In this document: piece after piece, positions 11,701 to 23,398 of the stretch
How the letters are laid out: each line of letters begins with the position of its first letter
How positions within the stretch are numbered: the stretch's first letter is position 1
Source of the DNA: Adineta vaga
Lineage: Eukaryota; Rotifera
Direction of reading: 5' to 3'
Assembly: GCA_021613535.1 (NCBI GenBank)
Contig: CP075494.1
Span: 2,728,001 to 2,792,000, forward strand
DNA length: 64,000 bases
Notes under the pieces: generated by a model
Told to the model about the DNA's origin: nothing
What the model saw: the letters and a program-made list of their open reading frames with translations, nothing else
The model's database searches: none
Translations under genes and position numbers: made by a program

Positions 11701-14468
11701 ATTCCTTGAAAGATTTTCCAATTAATATGAATATGTAATGAACAATTATTTATACAAGAAGAATAAAGTGTTAATTGTCTTGTTGGATTAATATAATGAA
11801 AGGAATTGACAATTAAACACATTATTAAAACAAGACAACTAAATAAAGTTGTTGAAAAAAAATATTTTTTTCAAATAAATATTTACTTTATTGTTAGTTT
11901 TGGCAGAGGATTTTCGATGATTTGAACATTTAAATAATTAAGATATTGATTTGATTGTGTTTCTCGATCAATTATTTGTAAAAGAAATTCATAAGTTTGA
12001 TTGATTCGAAATGCTCGAGAAGAGATAATTAATGATGATTGAATTGTATCTTCTGATTTTATCAAATCTACGAAAGAAAAAAAAAGTAATAAAAAGAAAG
12101 AAAATCAAAAGAAACCTTTTTCATTTGAAAAACAGTTCGTTTGATCAATTAATTGAAAGATTTCATTTGATTGTTGACTTTTTCGACAATAATAAAGATA
12201 AATCCATCTCTAAATCATAAATATAATGTAATTCAATTGAGTTTCAAGTAAAAAATTTACTTGTCGATCAAAATTTAATCGATTTAAATCAAGAGAATAT
12301 TGACCAGGATTAAAAGAAAGATTTTTATAAAAAGAATGCTGAAGAAATATTTCATTGGATAAAATTAAATAAGGAAGAATTGTTAATGAAAAAATTTCCA
12401 ATTGAATTGATATAGATGTTTTTATATATGGAAATTCAATCATAATAACTGTTAATATGAATTGATATTGACCTTGAGAAAGAATTCCTGATGGAATAAA
12501 TAATTCACTTGATGTTGTATTTATTAGTTGATTTAAAAAGATTTCCTTTGAACAATTGAAATCACAATGAAAAATATTCCATTGAATTTTATATAAAGAT
12601 GATTGATGACAATGTAATTCAATGCTTGATGTTAGAAGAATTGGTTGATGACGATGATATTTCCATAATATTCTTGATGGAGTTAAATAAATCAATGGTG
12701 GTAAACAATCTAAATATTAAATTAAAAAAAACAAAAGAATCTTATCTTTTCATTACCACATCCTGTATTCATCAATTCAAATTTTTGTATTCGATCATTT
12801 CGTTCACCAATAACATATAAATTTCCATATGAATCAAATCGATTTGCATAAACCCATCCTAATTGATTTTCCGATAATTTGCTTTCATTTGTACAACCAA
12901 TAATACAACGATATTGATTATTTTGAATTCGAATAATCCGATGATTTCCATTATCTGTTATATAAATATAATTATTAAAATCAAGTATAACATCTGTTGA
13001 ATAATCTAATTGTAAACCATTTGGAATTCCTTTTCCTGCAATTGTTTCAGCAATAGTTTGATTGTAAGGAAAATATTGAATACGATGATTTCCACCATCA
13101 GCTACGTAAAGATTTCATTGCTTATCAACAAACATTCCACAAGGTTCATATAATTTTTCTGAATCTGATCCTGAAACACCGTTTCCTGCTCTCCAAATTT
13201 CTAATTTAGTATCAAGTGAAATTTTCATCACTCGACGACCAAATAAAACAGAACAATAAAGATTATTGGCCATATCAATAAATATTCCATAACAAGTACC
13301 AATAAATTTCGCTACAAAAGCACTTGTATTTGATTGAATTGACCATTTCTCAATTCGTCCAACTATATCTGCATGTTCATAATAAATATCACCATTGTCA
13401 GTAACAATAATTGATGTATGAGTCGACATTTTAACTTGTAAAATTCGAATTGGATCAATTTGATCTGGATTCCAAATAGTAATTTGTTGATTCGTGTAAT
13501 CACCTATATAGAGATTATTTTTATAATCAATAAATAAACTTCCAGGTCGAACATTAAACATTGTTAGATTTATAGACATTGTATTATGTTGATTCCATGT
13601 AGCATTGTCACAAAGAATAGGTAAATTGTAAATATCTATCAAGAATAATCTTTTTAAATTCAATCTTCAGATCAATCGTTCTATTCCGCATTGCTGAATA
13701 CACTGGAATCAGTTTCAATCGATTTCAGAAGGACGTACTAATTCCGAGAATAGACAGAAGCGGATTTCAGAAAATTCCACATTGCGGAATAGAAAGTATT
13801 GTCTATTCTGACAGTAATTACTAACTTGAATGACAAAATCTTAAATCTGGAGTTGAACACATACGTAATTCAATATCATCAATAGCAAAATCATTTCCAT
13901 TTGCCCCTGAAACAGATGAAATTATCAAAAGAACTACTGAACTAGTTGATGCTTGAAATGAAACAGCATGTTTTGACCAAGTCAATTTATCGTATGTTGG
14001 CAGATCACCTGTACTTGATTTTGCTAACAAATCACTTTCATTTGATAATGTTCGAACCTCGAATCGAATATTTGGTTTAATACCAGCATAATTTCTACTC
14101 AATACATTTGTTAGATATGCTGAAAATTCATAATTAGATTTAATACAAAGATTATTAATGATTATTCTGAAAAGTTGACGATCTGTATTGTGCACATCAT
14201 CGACTAGAAACATATATCCACCGTCATCATTTTCCGTATGATCTAAAGCACCTCTATGCCATGTAAAAGCACTATTGGGAATTACATTTACCAAACGAAA
14301 TGCTAAATTTGTTTCTGATAGTATGGAATATTGAAGATGTGGTATTGTATAATTAATATTGAAAGGAATTTTATTCGAATATGAATCTCGACCAGAACCG
14401 AATGTTATTAATAAGTCTTTGTCGGATATTTGTATCATTATCAAAACATAAACCAATAGATTCAATGT
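8765..14468 (-). pseudogene. Polycystin-1/PKDREJ-like ectodomain gene (MAM-like, NHL, REJ, GPS), interrupted and truncated
   Basis: About 19 exons were read: 13826-14468, 12757-13635, 12261-12709, 12116-12209, 11887-12067, 11630-11838, 11144-11389, 10785-11093, 10678-10724, 10447-10626, 10277-10402, 10045-10221, 9631-9804, 9173-9572, 8881-9125 and 8765-8810, all with frame-preserving GT-AG joins. The first exon gives a MAM-like lectin-type domain. Next come NHL repeats (NGLQLDYSTDVILDF, YIYITDNGNHRI), then REJ (NGNCSISPLSGTIF, CNDWFDQDQIKDYS), a GAIN-like helical region, and a GPS remnant (CFYLHSNNQWISNGF...GPLTDHYKTHC). Such proteins are surface receptors cleaved at the GPS. Defects: an in-frame TGA at 13115-13117 where family sequence expects Gly, no ATG or signal exon found, and no HLT cleavage site, PLAT or membrane helices after the GPS. 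It could still be a secreted form if the stop is an error. Confidence 0.75.
13679..13795. mobile_element. MITE-like element in an intron, ~117 bp
   Basis: It is bounded by TTCTATTCCGCATTGCTG and CCACATTGCGGAATAGAA, imperfect inverted repeats. The ends match those of the element at 50128-50328 (CTATTCCG...GATGTTGCACATTC), so the two belong to one family. It sits inside the 190-bp intron 13636-13825 of the polycystin-like gene, which keeps intact splice sites around it. Confidence 0.6.
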
Positions 14469-16144
14469 CTAAAGAAAAGGAAATTTGTCAGTAAAGAATG
14501 TTTTACATCTTAAATATTAAAATAAATTCTTTAATATATTTACTTAATATTTTATTGATGATGATGAAACATAGAAAAATTGTAGATTTTAATAACATTT
14601 TTCATTGATCATTTTTTAACATTAGAAATTTGGAATTTTTTTCTTTATGACGTTTATTATTTGAAATCCTTTTCTTCTTATTTATCTACAATTCTACGAT
14701 ATAATTCCGTGTAATCTAGTGACGAACATGATCAATTTATTTGTTCACGTATTTTTTTGGATAAAACGTTAAAATAATCGATTCATGTCACAGACTATCA
14801 ATTACAAATAATATTTGAATTTATTATTTATTAAAATATATTTATTTTGTTTTTTTGTCATATTTCTTTTTATCTCTAAACAGGTCATCATTTTTACTTA
14901 CAGTATATAGTAGTCAAAATATCTTGCACAAAATGAAACCTTTTTGCATGATCATTTTCTTTTCTGTACATTTACATTCAATCATGAGGCTAACAATTGA
15001 TTTAAAAGATTATCATATAAAAGTATTATACTACTGTAATCAACAGAGAAACGGCGGATTCCCTGGATCCCCGGATCCCTCGGAGTACGATGAGAATCCG
15101 AAAAATCTCGGGAGTACCATGTCAATCCGAAGAGTACAGTGGAAATCCCGGGAATAGCATAAGAATCCCAAAAATACAAAAAAAATTCTAAGCATTTTTC
15201 AAAACAATTAAGTTAATATAACGAAGATATAAGTCTTCAACATACAAGATAAAAATGCCATACGAAATTTCAATAAAACTTTCACAGTTGCGCATAATTG
15301 CGATTAAAAAATCGCAGTTGCGACGAAATAATCGCATTTTCCCACAATCTTGCTTTCCATTATTCCGCTAATAATTGATGAATAAACCGCCAAAATAAGT
15401 GGAAAGTATGTTACATTCTGTGATATTTATTGAACATTTACAAACAGACAAAAAATTGTGCAACAAAAACAATTATTAGTAAACGGACTAAATGTACAAA
15501 TCCTGTTGAATGACAGGAAGGAAGCGATTTTTAGCGATTGTGACCGCTCTTACTCAGACATAACTAACACTCACCCACCCACCAATCACCAATTGACGGC
15601 AAGCACTTGTCACCCATCGACAACAGTCACGCGTCCATTAACCACCGAAAACACCTACCGATGACTCATCAACACCATTCACCCACTCTTCATCCATCGC
15701 GAATAACCACCAGATACTTATTACTTGACAAAATAGCATCTAGAACGTCATAAATCAGAAAAACGATATTTCAAGGTGGGAACTGATGAATGTCCAATAA
15801 AACACATTTTTACTTTGTTTAAGGGTCTCACCGATTGTATATCTCCTGAGGATGAGGCTATATTCTTAACCCACATCCTCAAGATAGATTTGGTTGCAGG
15901 AAGAATTTTCCTTCGATTTTGATTTGATTCCAGATCTATTTTTGATATATTCGAACGAAGTTTATAGATAGATTCATTTTCAAAACAAGATCTGAATGGA
16001 ATATAGATCTTGGTGATGAAAAATACAATTTCATATCAACGAATAGATTGTGTTTATTTTGTTACAGAATATGTGTCGAAAAACTAATATACAAATTTGT
16101 TTTTTTAAATATAGAATATATATTTTATTCTCTATATATATGGT
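14469..16144. other. Intergenic region with degenerate repeats
   Basis: No gene was seen. At 15050-15175 there is a run of GGATCC/GAATCC-type words (CCCTGGATCCCCGGATCC, GAGAATCCGAAAAATC) resembling the element at 59669-59993. Near 15285-15345 is a TTGCGATT/AATCGCA-rich stretch, and near 15570-15620 a CCACC/CACCCA-rich stretch. A palindromic CACCC repeat lies at 15845-15884. Confidence 0.45.
15845..15884. repeat. CACCC/GTGGG palindromic repeat, copy 3
   Basis: It reads CTGAGGATGAGGCTATATTC followed by TTAACCCACATCCTCAAGAT. The right part is nearly identical to the copy at 4273-4337, including the TGAGGCTAT core. It lies about 260 bp past the 3' end of the secreted-protein gene at 16145-16522. 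Confidence 0.7.
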
Positions 16145-16522
16145 TCAAACTGGAAGAATAACAGTTGCCGTTGTATTTTCATCACCTTTGATTCGAATTG
16201 TTGCACCAGAATAATAATTAGTATTTAATCCAAGTGTTTCAATGCCAAATGACACTCGATGAAGCAAGAGAGCTTCACAAAGATCATCTTCTACTAAATC
16301 AATTAATTTAGCACCACATTGAACTGGAAAACTTTCAAGGCAAGCACCTATTTTAAGTTCAAATTTATGTTCTTTACAACCACCGCCATATTGAATATCA
16401 ATATCGATTGATTTAGTTTGATCGTTGTAATTCGCAGCTCGAATGGAAGGCATCTTTTCTCCATTTATCATTGAAAAACAAACGACAAAAATCATAATAC
16501 ATTTTGGTAGTTGATTAGCCAT
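16145..16522 (-). CDS. Small secreted protein (paralogue of the one at 60.4 kb)
   Basis: Intronless CDS of 125 residues. Residues 1-21 (MANQLPKCIMIFVVCFSMING) form a clear signal peptide. The mature part has YGGGCKEHKFELKIGACLES and PVQCGAKLIDL, giving paired cysteines that suggest an extracellular beta fold. The same frame of residues (GGC-EH-F--K-G-C, QC-A-IDL, TI-I-G-E-T-A) recurs in the plus-strand gene at 60361, so these are two members of one family. A 5'-UTR intron is likely at about 16546-16594 (CAAG|GTAAGC ... ATATAG). I do not recognise the family; function unknown. A repeat-like TGAGAGTAAGGGG motif lies about 240 bp upstream. Confidence 0.7.
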   Translation of the reverse strand: MANQLPKCIMIFVVCFSMINGEKMPSIRAANYNDQTKSIDIDIQYGGGCKEHKFELKIGACLESFPVQCGAKLIDLVEDDLCEALLLHRVSFGIETLGLNTNYYSGATIRIKGDENTTATVILPV

Positions 16523-16863
16523 GAAATCGAGAGTTCTATATGATATATCATCAATCCAAATATGAAAAGGAAAATGTTGTTAAAGGTGCTTACCTTGAAG
16601 TTTTCTTGACGCGAAGAAGAATACTTTCCTTTTGTAAATTTGATTAGTTTATTCACGAGAAAAACGTTGCCTTTTATATCACAATGTCATTCATGACAAC
16701 AAAGGAAAAGAAAACAAAAGATAGGTTACAATCCTATTGGTTAATTCATATTGAATTAAGTCAGTGTGAGAGTAAGGGGTCAATTATACAGAGACAAATA
16801 ATTCAGTTTGAAGTTGAATTAAAACATCTTGAGAATGTGAATGAACATTCTTTTTGAGTGTGT

Positions 16864-17844
16864 TCACACATTAGCTGGACTAATTGTATTCAAAGCAATT
16901 GTTTGTTGTCTATTAACTTTCTTGAATTTTGCTCGAATCTCTGGTAGACCAATTAATGCTAGTAATGGTGATGCAAAAGTAGTGAAATATGGCAAATAAT
17001 GAATAATAACATCAATAAATTGTTGAGCAAATGATGGATCATAAAAATCTTGTCCTAAAATAATAACAACCCATGGTATCCATGTTGCTAAACTCAAAAA
17101 ACTTATAGCTAATAATTGTAAAATCATTCGTCGATTTTTTTTCAATATATTTGGTACTACTACTGTTGGTAAAATATGTTGTTTATGAATAATAACACGA
17201 AAAATAATCAATAAATTAAAAATCAATATAATAAATGGTGGTAACATCACATCAATAATTGTATCATAAATATTTAGAATAAAATTGCTAAAATAACATG
17301 CTCCTCCACAAACGAATACATTTAAATCATATTGATGATTTGTTTGACATGGAATCAATAGAACAAGATATGCATTTATACCTATTGTATATAAACAAAC
17401 AATTGTCATTGGAATATAATGTAACAATTTCTTGTATTTCATCATAAAATGTTTATGAAATACTAATAGATAACGTTCAATTGAAGCATACATTGTTAGA
17501 AATAATGGCAGAGCTTCAGAAGTATAATTCCAAAATATCCAAAATTGACATATATTTGATGTTTGTATATATCCTAATGAAAGAAATTGTAATGTAAATG
17601 GTAATTCAGTTGTAATTATTAGAAAATCACTGATTAAAATGCATAAAATAACATGATGATTAATACGATCAAAAAGCAATGTTTTTCGTAGACGAATAAA
17701 ATAATAAAAGACAATAAGAAAACAGATTAAAGATGGAATAGCAAATGTGCCTAATAATGATAGTGTAATCATGCGCTGTTTTAAACTAATTCTAGACGAC
17801 ATATCGTCCACTATCGATGTTGTGTTGTAAATTTGATTATTCAT
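16864..17844 (-). CDS. Rhodopsin-family GPCR (intronless)
   Basis: 326 residues with seven hydrophobic segments: about 30-52, 62-84, 97-120, 140-160, 185-215, 235-262 and 272-295. TM3 ends in SIERYLLVFHK, the counterpart of the DRY box, and the expected Cys before TM3 (NICQFW) can pair with Cys residues in extracellular loop 2 (VCGGACYF). Glycosylation sites (NTT) lie in the short N-terminus. The TM7 segment ends LALIGLPEIRAKFK, lacking a classical NPxxY. The ligand cannot be inferred; orphan invertebrate peptide-type receptors are the usual matches for such genes. It is a single open exon with an ATG start, and the neighbours are unrelated in function. Confidence 0.85.
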   Translation of the reverse strand: MNNQIYNTTSIVDDMSSRISLKQRMITLSLLGTFAIPSLICFLIVFYYFIRLRKTLLFDRINHHVILCILISDFLIITTELPFTLQFLSLGYIQTSNICQFWIFWNYTSEALPLFLTMYASIERYLLVFHKHFMMKYKKLLHYIPMTIVCLYTIGINAYLVLLIPCQTNHQYDLNVFVCGGACYFSNFILNIYDTIIDVMLPPFIILIFNLLIIFRVIIHKQHILPTVVVPNILKKNRRMILQLLAISFLSLATWIPWVVIILGQDFYDPSFAQQFIDVIIHYLPYFTTFASPLLALIGLPEIRAKFKKVNRQQTIALNTISPANV

Positions 17845-18640
17845 GTTGATCTCAAGAAAATCTTTTCCTTGTTCTTATAATTTAGTATCCTTTAGAAAAT
17901 GAGAACAAAAAAAAGAGAGAAAGTACTATTTCATACGAAACAAAAATGTCAGGACTATCTTGCCTAAGGCGATCTTATTATTATTTCTATTTTTAATCTC
18001 GATTATATTAAGAGGCGAAGTCTTTCTGACAATCCTTATATCTTTTCCTTTTGAATAATAAAAATAATGAAAAAAAGTCATTCTTACCAACGTAAGTGGA
18101 AAAGCTTATTAGAATTCGACCAGAAAACAATTAAATATTTTACAGGTGGTTTTTTTTTAAACGACAACTTGTGACGAAGAAAAAAAGACTTCGTAATACC
18201 TAATATCGTTCAAAAAATAAACATTTTGCCTTTAGCATTCTCAGAAATAACAAGACACAATTTGACCTGTATCAATGATACGACAGAAACGAGTAGAAAT
18301 ATAAAAATCGCTAATAAAAACTTTTTGTTTTAAAGTAATACAAGAATTTAAATATACAACTATCTTAACGATATCACTTCGACTCGTACCTCATCAACCT
18401 ACGGAACATTGAGAATTCTTTACTCCACATCCAGTATCGTTATACATGAAAAAGGGTTAATAGAAAGAAATGCTCGTATTCTTTTATTTCATGTTTTATT
18501 TGTACCACTAGATCATTTTTCCCGCGTCTATTTTGAAATGATCAATCCAGCAAATGTTCTGAAGAGTTCTGAATGTTCCATGAGTTGATGAACAAAGAGT
18601 AGAAGTGGTACTAATAAGATGCCTCTTTCCGAATACATCT

Positions 18641-18780
18641 TGAAAACTCAATATCTCCGAAATAAAGGCGCAAGGGCATGAATCCTCTTGAGGTTTTTCA
18701 TGCTTCATTTGAGGTCTATCTATCATCAAAAGATGGGATCAGAAGGGCTTGAACAGCTAAATATGTTCCCTCTCGTGAAT
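18641..18780. repeat. Dispersed ~140-bp repeat, copy A
   Basis: It aligns along its length with 26609-26750: GAAAACTCAATAT / GAAAATTCGATAT, AATAAAGGCGC / AATAAAGACAC, ATGAATCCTCTTGAGGTTTT / ACGAATCCTTTGGAGGTTTT, AATATGTTCCCTC / AATATGCTCCCTC. No coding capacity was recognised. Confidence 0.65.
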
Positions 18781-19462
18781 CGAAAAATTTCAACTTTCCA
18801 AATATCGAGTGATAATGTGATAAAATGGTTATATGAACAACTAGAAACCATTTTGTATAGAGTTTTGTGCTATAGTAACCAATTAAAGAGTATTTACACC
18901 CTCTTTATTATAGTATCTCCCGAGTATTCTTTTTTTTTAATCTGAAAAAATGTAAAATTAAAAGTAAGACAAGATATGTTGAATGCAACTACATGACTGA
19001 TGTTGATTATGAAAATATATGAGTATTAAGTGAAGTTTAGACGAATAACTAAGATTTTTCCGTTTTTGCTCAATAAGTATGAAACCATAAGGGTATAAGA
19101 CTTCGTAAATTTGGATTGATTTTTTCAAATGTTTTAAGTAACTAAAACTAAATCAAAAGTAGATGAATCCGTCTCAATAGACACCTTGAAAATATTATAC
19201 TCGATTCAAATTGTGAGAGAATACGATGATCGATTTAATAAATGGTGTGTAAAAACCACTATATAGAAGGACATCTATTGAAAATTCTATCTATATATAA
19301 CGAATGGAAAGAAAATATGGACGATGAATTCAAATTTGGTTCACTTCTGACGATCAAGAAATATCAAATTGGTATTGAAAAATGAAAGAAATGAAAAGAT
19401 TAGATAATAATAAAAGACAAAAATTATCTTGTAGAATAAGTTTTTTTCTTTTAAAAAAATAA

Positions 19463-19498
19463 TTGGGTGTGGGTGATAGTTGTATGCGACACCCTCAT
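19463..19498. repeat. CACCC/GTGGG palindromic repeat, copy 4
   Basis: TTGGGTGTGGGTGATAG pairs with GACACCCTCA around a short loop, inside the gene-poor region. Confidence 0.65.
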
Positions 19499-20103
19499 TA
19501 CTCATAGAAGAAAGAAAAGAAACTGTGACGATTCTATTTGAATGATTTGCGTATAGTTTAACGATTAATTTAATATAAGGAAGAACGAGATTCCAGTTGC
19601 ACAGTTCTTTTTTTGTAATCATTCAATGGATATTTATAGAAACTATTAATCAGATGATTGCACAGAACATACGAATAAATCTTGAATAACATGAAAGAAA
19701 ATAAATAACATAAATTATGTATTTCTAAGGAAGTAGGATGAGTGAGTAAATTTCATAGGATTAAATACATGACATACACAAGATTTTACTTTACGAAAAG
19801 ATCTTTAGAATAGTTTATCTAAATGAAAAAAAGAAGTAAAACTAAAAATATCCATTTAATTATGGTTTTTGTTTCTCATTACGTATTTATTTTCGTTATT
19901 CTTTATATTAAATCGATTGTTAAATTACGCAATTCGTTTACTTCCTTTTTTTTCTTCTATAAATACTCGGAGAAATGCTGTTCATCTAAAACAACCTTTC
20001 TTATCAATTAATATTTGTTGTTCATGCAATTCTTTCAAATATTATTCAATCAATAACAAAATTCTTAACAATTTCAATCGTTCTCATTTTGATTATTTTT
20101 CAA

Positions 20104-20229
20104 ATGACAATTTATGGTCAAGATTGTATTATTAATTGTAATAATGGTTATTGTTATGGAAAATCAGCGCGATCAACTATCAATGATTTGAAAACAGGCC
20201 CTGTTGATGCTGCTTTTAAAGTCATCTAA
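20104..20229 (+). CDS. Small Cys-containing peptide, doubtful
   Basis: An ATG at 20104 opens 41 codons containing QDCIINCNNGYCYGKSA. Upstream, the same frame stays open and hydrophobic (TISIVLILIIFQ) but lacks an ATG, as if this were a later exon of a small secreted protein or a remnant. Not recognised. Confidence 0.2.
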   Translation: MTIYGQDCIINCNNGYCYGKSARSTINDLKTGPVDAAFKVI

Positions 20230-20430
20230 ACACAAATAACATTTATCTAATCATCATTTTCTGTATTATTCATATATTCTCTTTTCAAATAAAAAAGTAA
20301 TATCAGTGATGACACTATAGATGATGGTTAACCATCCGTTAGTATACTTTACGAATCGAACATTCTAACAACATTTACTTCATTTTGCATAGTCTTCATC
20401 TTTTATATTCATCTTATTGAGATGATTATT

Positions 20431-20443
20431 GACACCCTCAAGA
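20431..20443. repeat. CACCC half-repeat
   Basis: GACACCCTCAAGA matches the right half of the palindromic family. ATCTTATTGAG about 15 bp earlier may be a worn left half. It lies directly before the doubtful ORF at 20450. Confidence 0.5.
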
Positions 20444-20449
20444 ATAATA

Positions 20450-20809
20450 ATGTCATCTGTTATAGTTTTTTCTCTGTCAATATGTTTGATTAGTTACTTT
20501 TTTCATGAAATCCTTCTAAATTATAGATCAAAGATCATGACTGCAATTTGTACTAGTAATACCATTCAAAATCGTATGCTTTGGCGCACTCCCGAAATCT
20601 TATTTCGACTATTCTCTCACGTTGAATATCTTGATATGCCCATCGATCGAACTCGTCAGGTGTTTGTTACAATTAACAGACTTGACTTTCTCAAAAGTGA
20701 CATATTCCATACTCAGAATGATTCATATGAGACTTTTTTCTGGTAAGTTTTAGATTCGTGTCTATCGTATTTATCGTGATATTATATTTCTTTTAGGTAG
20801 AATATATTC
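20450..20809 (+). CDS. Hypothetical short protein, possibly a fragment
   Basis: The ATG at 20450 starts with a hydrophobic segment (MSSVIVFSLSICLISYFF, signal-anchor-like) followed by a hydrophilic part with RTPEILFRLFSHVEYLDMP. The open frame ends at a GTAAGT donor near 20742. The next plausible acceptor (CTTTTAG, ~20797) leads almost at once to a stop, so the product would be about 99 residues. No family was recognised; it may be the 5' remnant of a longer gene. A CACCC half-repeat sits immediately upstream. Confidence 0.25.
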
Positions 20810-21219
20810 TTCAAAAAAATCATTCCAAGTCGTGACTTTTTAGTTTCTATTGATACGATTTTAATTTAGAAAAAAATAGAGCATTTACAAAATCCATTTC
20901 ATCTTCACGAAATCTAGAAACTAGTTTTTTCCTCCTTGATTAAATAGTTCAAGTAGAATAATTTCTAAATAAACGTTTTATAAAACCCAATAGTGCCTTC
21001 AACTCGATTTTATCATCCATGCAAAAAAAATGAACAATCCACCGGCGAGAACATATGGAAAAATATGGAACACTATGACAGACGAGAATAAATATTTCAA
21101 AATGTCAAAACCATTCACTACTATCCAACTGATAAACATAAATGCAATTATTTCATTCGAAATAGACGAAAGAACTTGATTTCAAAAACATTGATAAATC
21201 CATATAAACACCGGATATA

Positions 21220-23398
21220 TCAATAACATGTAAAAATTAAATAATAGATAATTAGAAGCTCCGTCGAATGTAAATTGCAAAGAATACATAAAAAACAATA
21301 TATATTATAAATATACAGTGAAGTGTAAGCTCCAGTGATCATATGATTGTATATTGTCAATAAACAAATTCTCAAAAGCATGATTACGTTTCTTAACAGT
21401 GGATCGATAGAACTACCGGATGCCATAAACAATAAAAATTCAGCTAAGAATAGAAATAATAGAATGCCCCATTGACCTGCAGGATGTAATAAAGCATATA
21501 TAATAAAGAAAAACATAGTTGCATCAAGTACGACGTATTGAAATAGTTTTGAAAAGATATTGTGTTCAATAAAGTGATTTAGACGATAATACCTATCTCC
21601 TCGTTGTGGAAACCAATATTTCTCGTGAGAGGATTTTCGTTTCTAAATAAAAGAATAGAATATAAATAAGAATATATTGCTGACACAACAAAGACTCACC
21701 TGTTTATCAATCCAAAAATGACAATCTGTAATATGATTCTGAATAGTTGTTGGTAAAGATGTACATCGACAGGAAAATGTTTCATTTTTCAAATATCGTG
21801 TTTCATCAATAATCGTCTTAATCATACTGCTCTCGGTTTCGTTTTCTTGATTCAATACTGACTTTGTTGTCACAAGTTGAAATGTTGCATTGGATAAGTT
21901 CTCTAATCGATCCATCAATCGAGCAATACCTATTTTCCATTGAATAGATTTCACATGTAAAACTTCAACATTTGGAAAAAGTCGAGCAAGGTGTCCGAGA
22001 GTAGAGAAATCGTTGTAGATTAGAGGTTCAGTAATTTCGAGTATTCGAATTTGTCCCAAAGAAATATTTTCAGTTTCGTCGAGAAATTTCGCAAGTTCAC
22101 AGGTAATTGATAGTTGTCGTAGACGCGGTAATAACGTTAACAAAAATAAAACTGTCAAACGATCGATGATTGTTGATAGAATTAAAGTTTCAATTTGATT
22201 TAAATCGATGAATATAGACAAATTCTGATGAGAATTGGACACTTTCAGTTCTAAACTTTTGACATGACGAAAATAACCTTGAAGAGTTCTTGTTGAATTA
22301 GTAATACTGAGCTGATTAATATGATTAAAGAATATATCATCATTAGGTGCTGTAGTATACACTGGTGGCAGAAAAGATGTATCAGTACAAGTGTCGGAGA
22401 AGTATGGAACTGAATATAAACATTCCCATGTACAAGCAACAAACCATTGTTTTTCACGAATCCAGAACGGTGTTCGAAATGAGTGAAGAATATCTTCAAT
22501 CCAGTCAATCTGTACAAAAAATTTGAATTCAAACATGATCAATCGACGAGTTAATCTTTCCCATGCATAACCATTGATAAGATCAATTGATCCACTAGTC
22601 AATAATTCAAGATATTGAAGTCGAGGTAAGTTTACCATTAATTGCTTCATTTGATCCATAGAAACAGGATTATCTAAACAAAATAGCATTTACTTATTCT
22701 TTTTTCAAAGAGAATACCTTTTAGTACTAACCGTTAAAATGCAGGACTAGACGTATCAATCGCTGTGCTGGTAACAACAATTGATGATTTGTATTGAACA
22801 TTACGTTATTAATTTTGAGAGATTGAAGTAATCGTGCGGATGAAGAGATAGCTAAAAGTTCATTGATTGAACTTTGTGTCGCGGTTAAATGACGAAGATA
22901 TGGTAGAGAAGGTGTTTGTAATAGATTAGTACTAGCAATTTGCAATTCACTGGCATGGAATAATATCGGAATATGAGGCAATAGATTGACATTGGTCAAT
23001 TCAATAGAGAGTCGATGAAAATCATTGAGCTTGCGTAAATATGGATAGATATGTAACCATGACTTATGTTCAATGTCAATTGCTTTGAGTAATCGAAGTC
23101 CGGTAAAATCTGTGATTTGATAACGTGAAAAAAATAATTCAGATTGACCGGGTGTATCATTCTGATCAGATAATGTCAATGAAATAACATGATTAGGTGA
23201 AATACGACTACAGACAAGATCGAAATGAGATCTAGGAATTGACTTGAACTCAAATTGATAAGATGGATAAGTTGATGAAATGGTATCAAATGTTGAATTC
23301 AAATTGGAAAAGGTCAGAAGAATATCATGAGCGGATAAATAATCGAAAATAGTGTAGATAATCTCTAAAGGCAAATGATCGAGACGAAGATCATTCAT
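21220..23398 (-). CDS. F-box/LRR-type protein spliced to a C-terminal membrane domain
   Basis: Exons are 22732-23398, 21700-22673 and 21220-21642. Both joins (AACG|GTTAGT...TTTAG|AT and CAG|GTGAGT...TTTAG|AA) keep frame and give 687 residues. Residues 5-45 (LDHLPLEIIYTIFDYLSAHD) are an F-box, which docks substrate receptors to Skp1-cullin ubiquitin ligases. About 450 residues of irregular leucine-rich repeats follow, the usual target-binding part. The third exon encodes about 140 residues with several hydrophobic helices (MFFFIIYALLHPAG, LLFLFLAEFLLFM, MLLRICLLTIYNHM). Membrane-anchored F-box proteins are unusual, and without this exon the protein would end shortly after the LRR. The F-box part is firm; the attachment of the last exon rests on splice-site logic alone. 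Confidence 0.75.

Larger units (their letters stand above)
17845..21219. other. Gene-poor region with dispersed repeat copies and two doubtful ORFs
   Basis: No confident gene was found. It holds a 140-bp dispersed repeat (18641-18780), palindromic CACCC copies at 19463-19498 and 20431-20443, and two short doubtful ORFs at 20104-20229 and 20450-20809, listed separately. Confidence 0.5.

Noticed and set aside
14855-15157. 100-codon plus-strand ORF
   Set aside because: It runs through the GGATCC-type repeat; composition follows the repeat, not protein.
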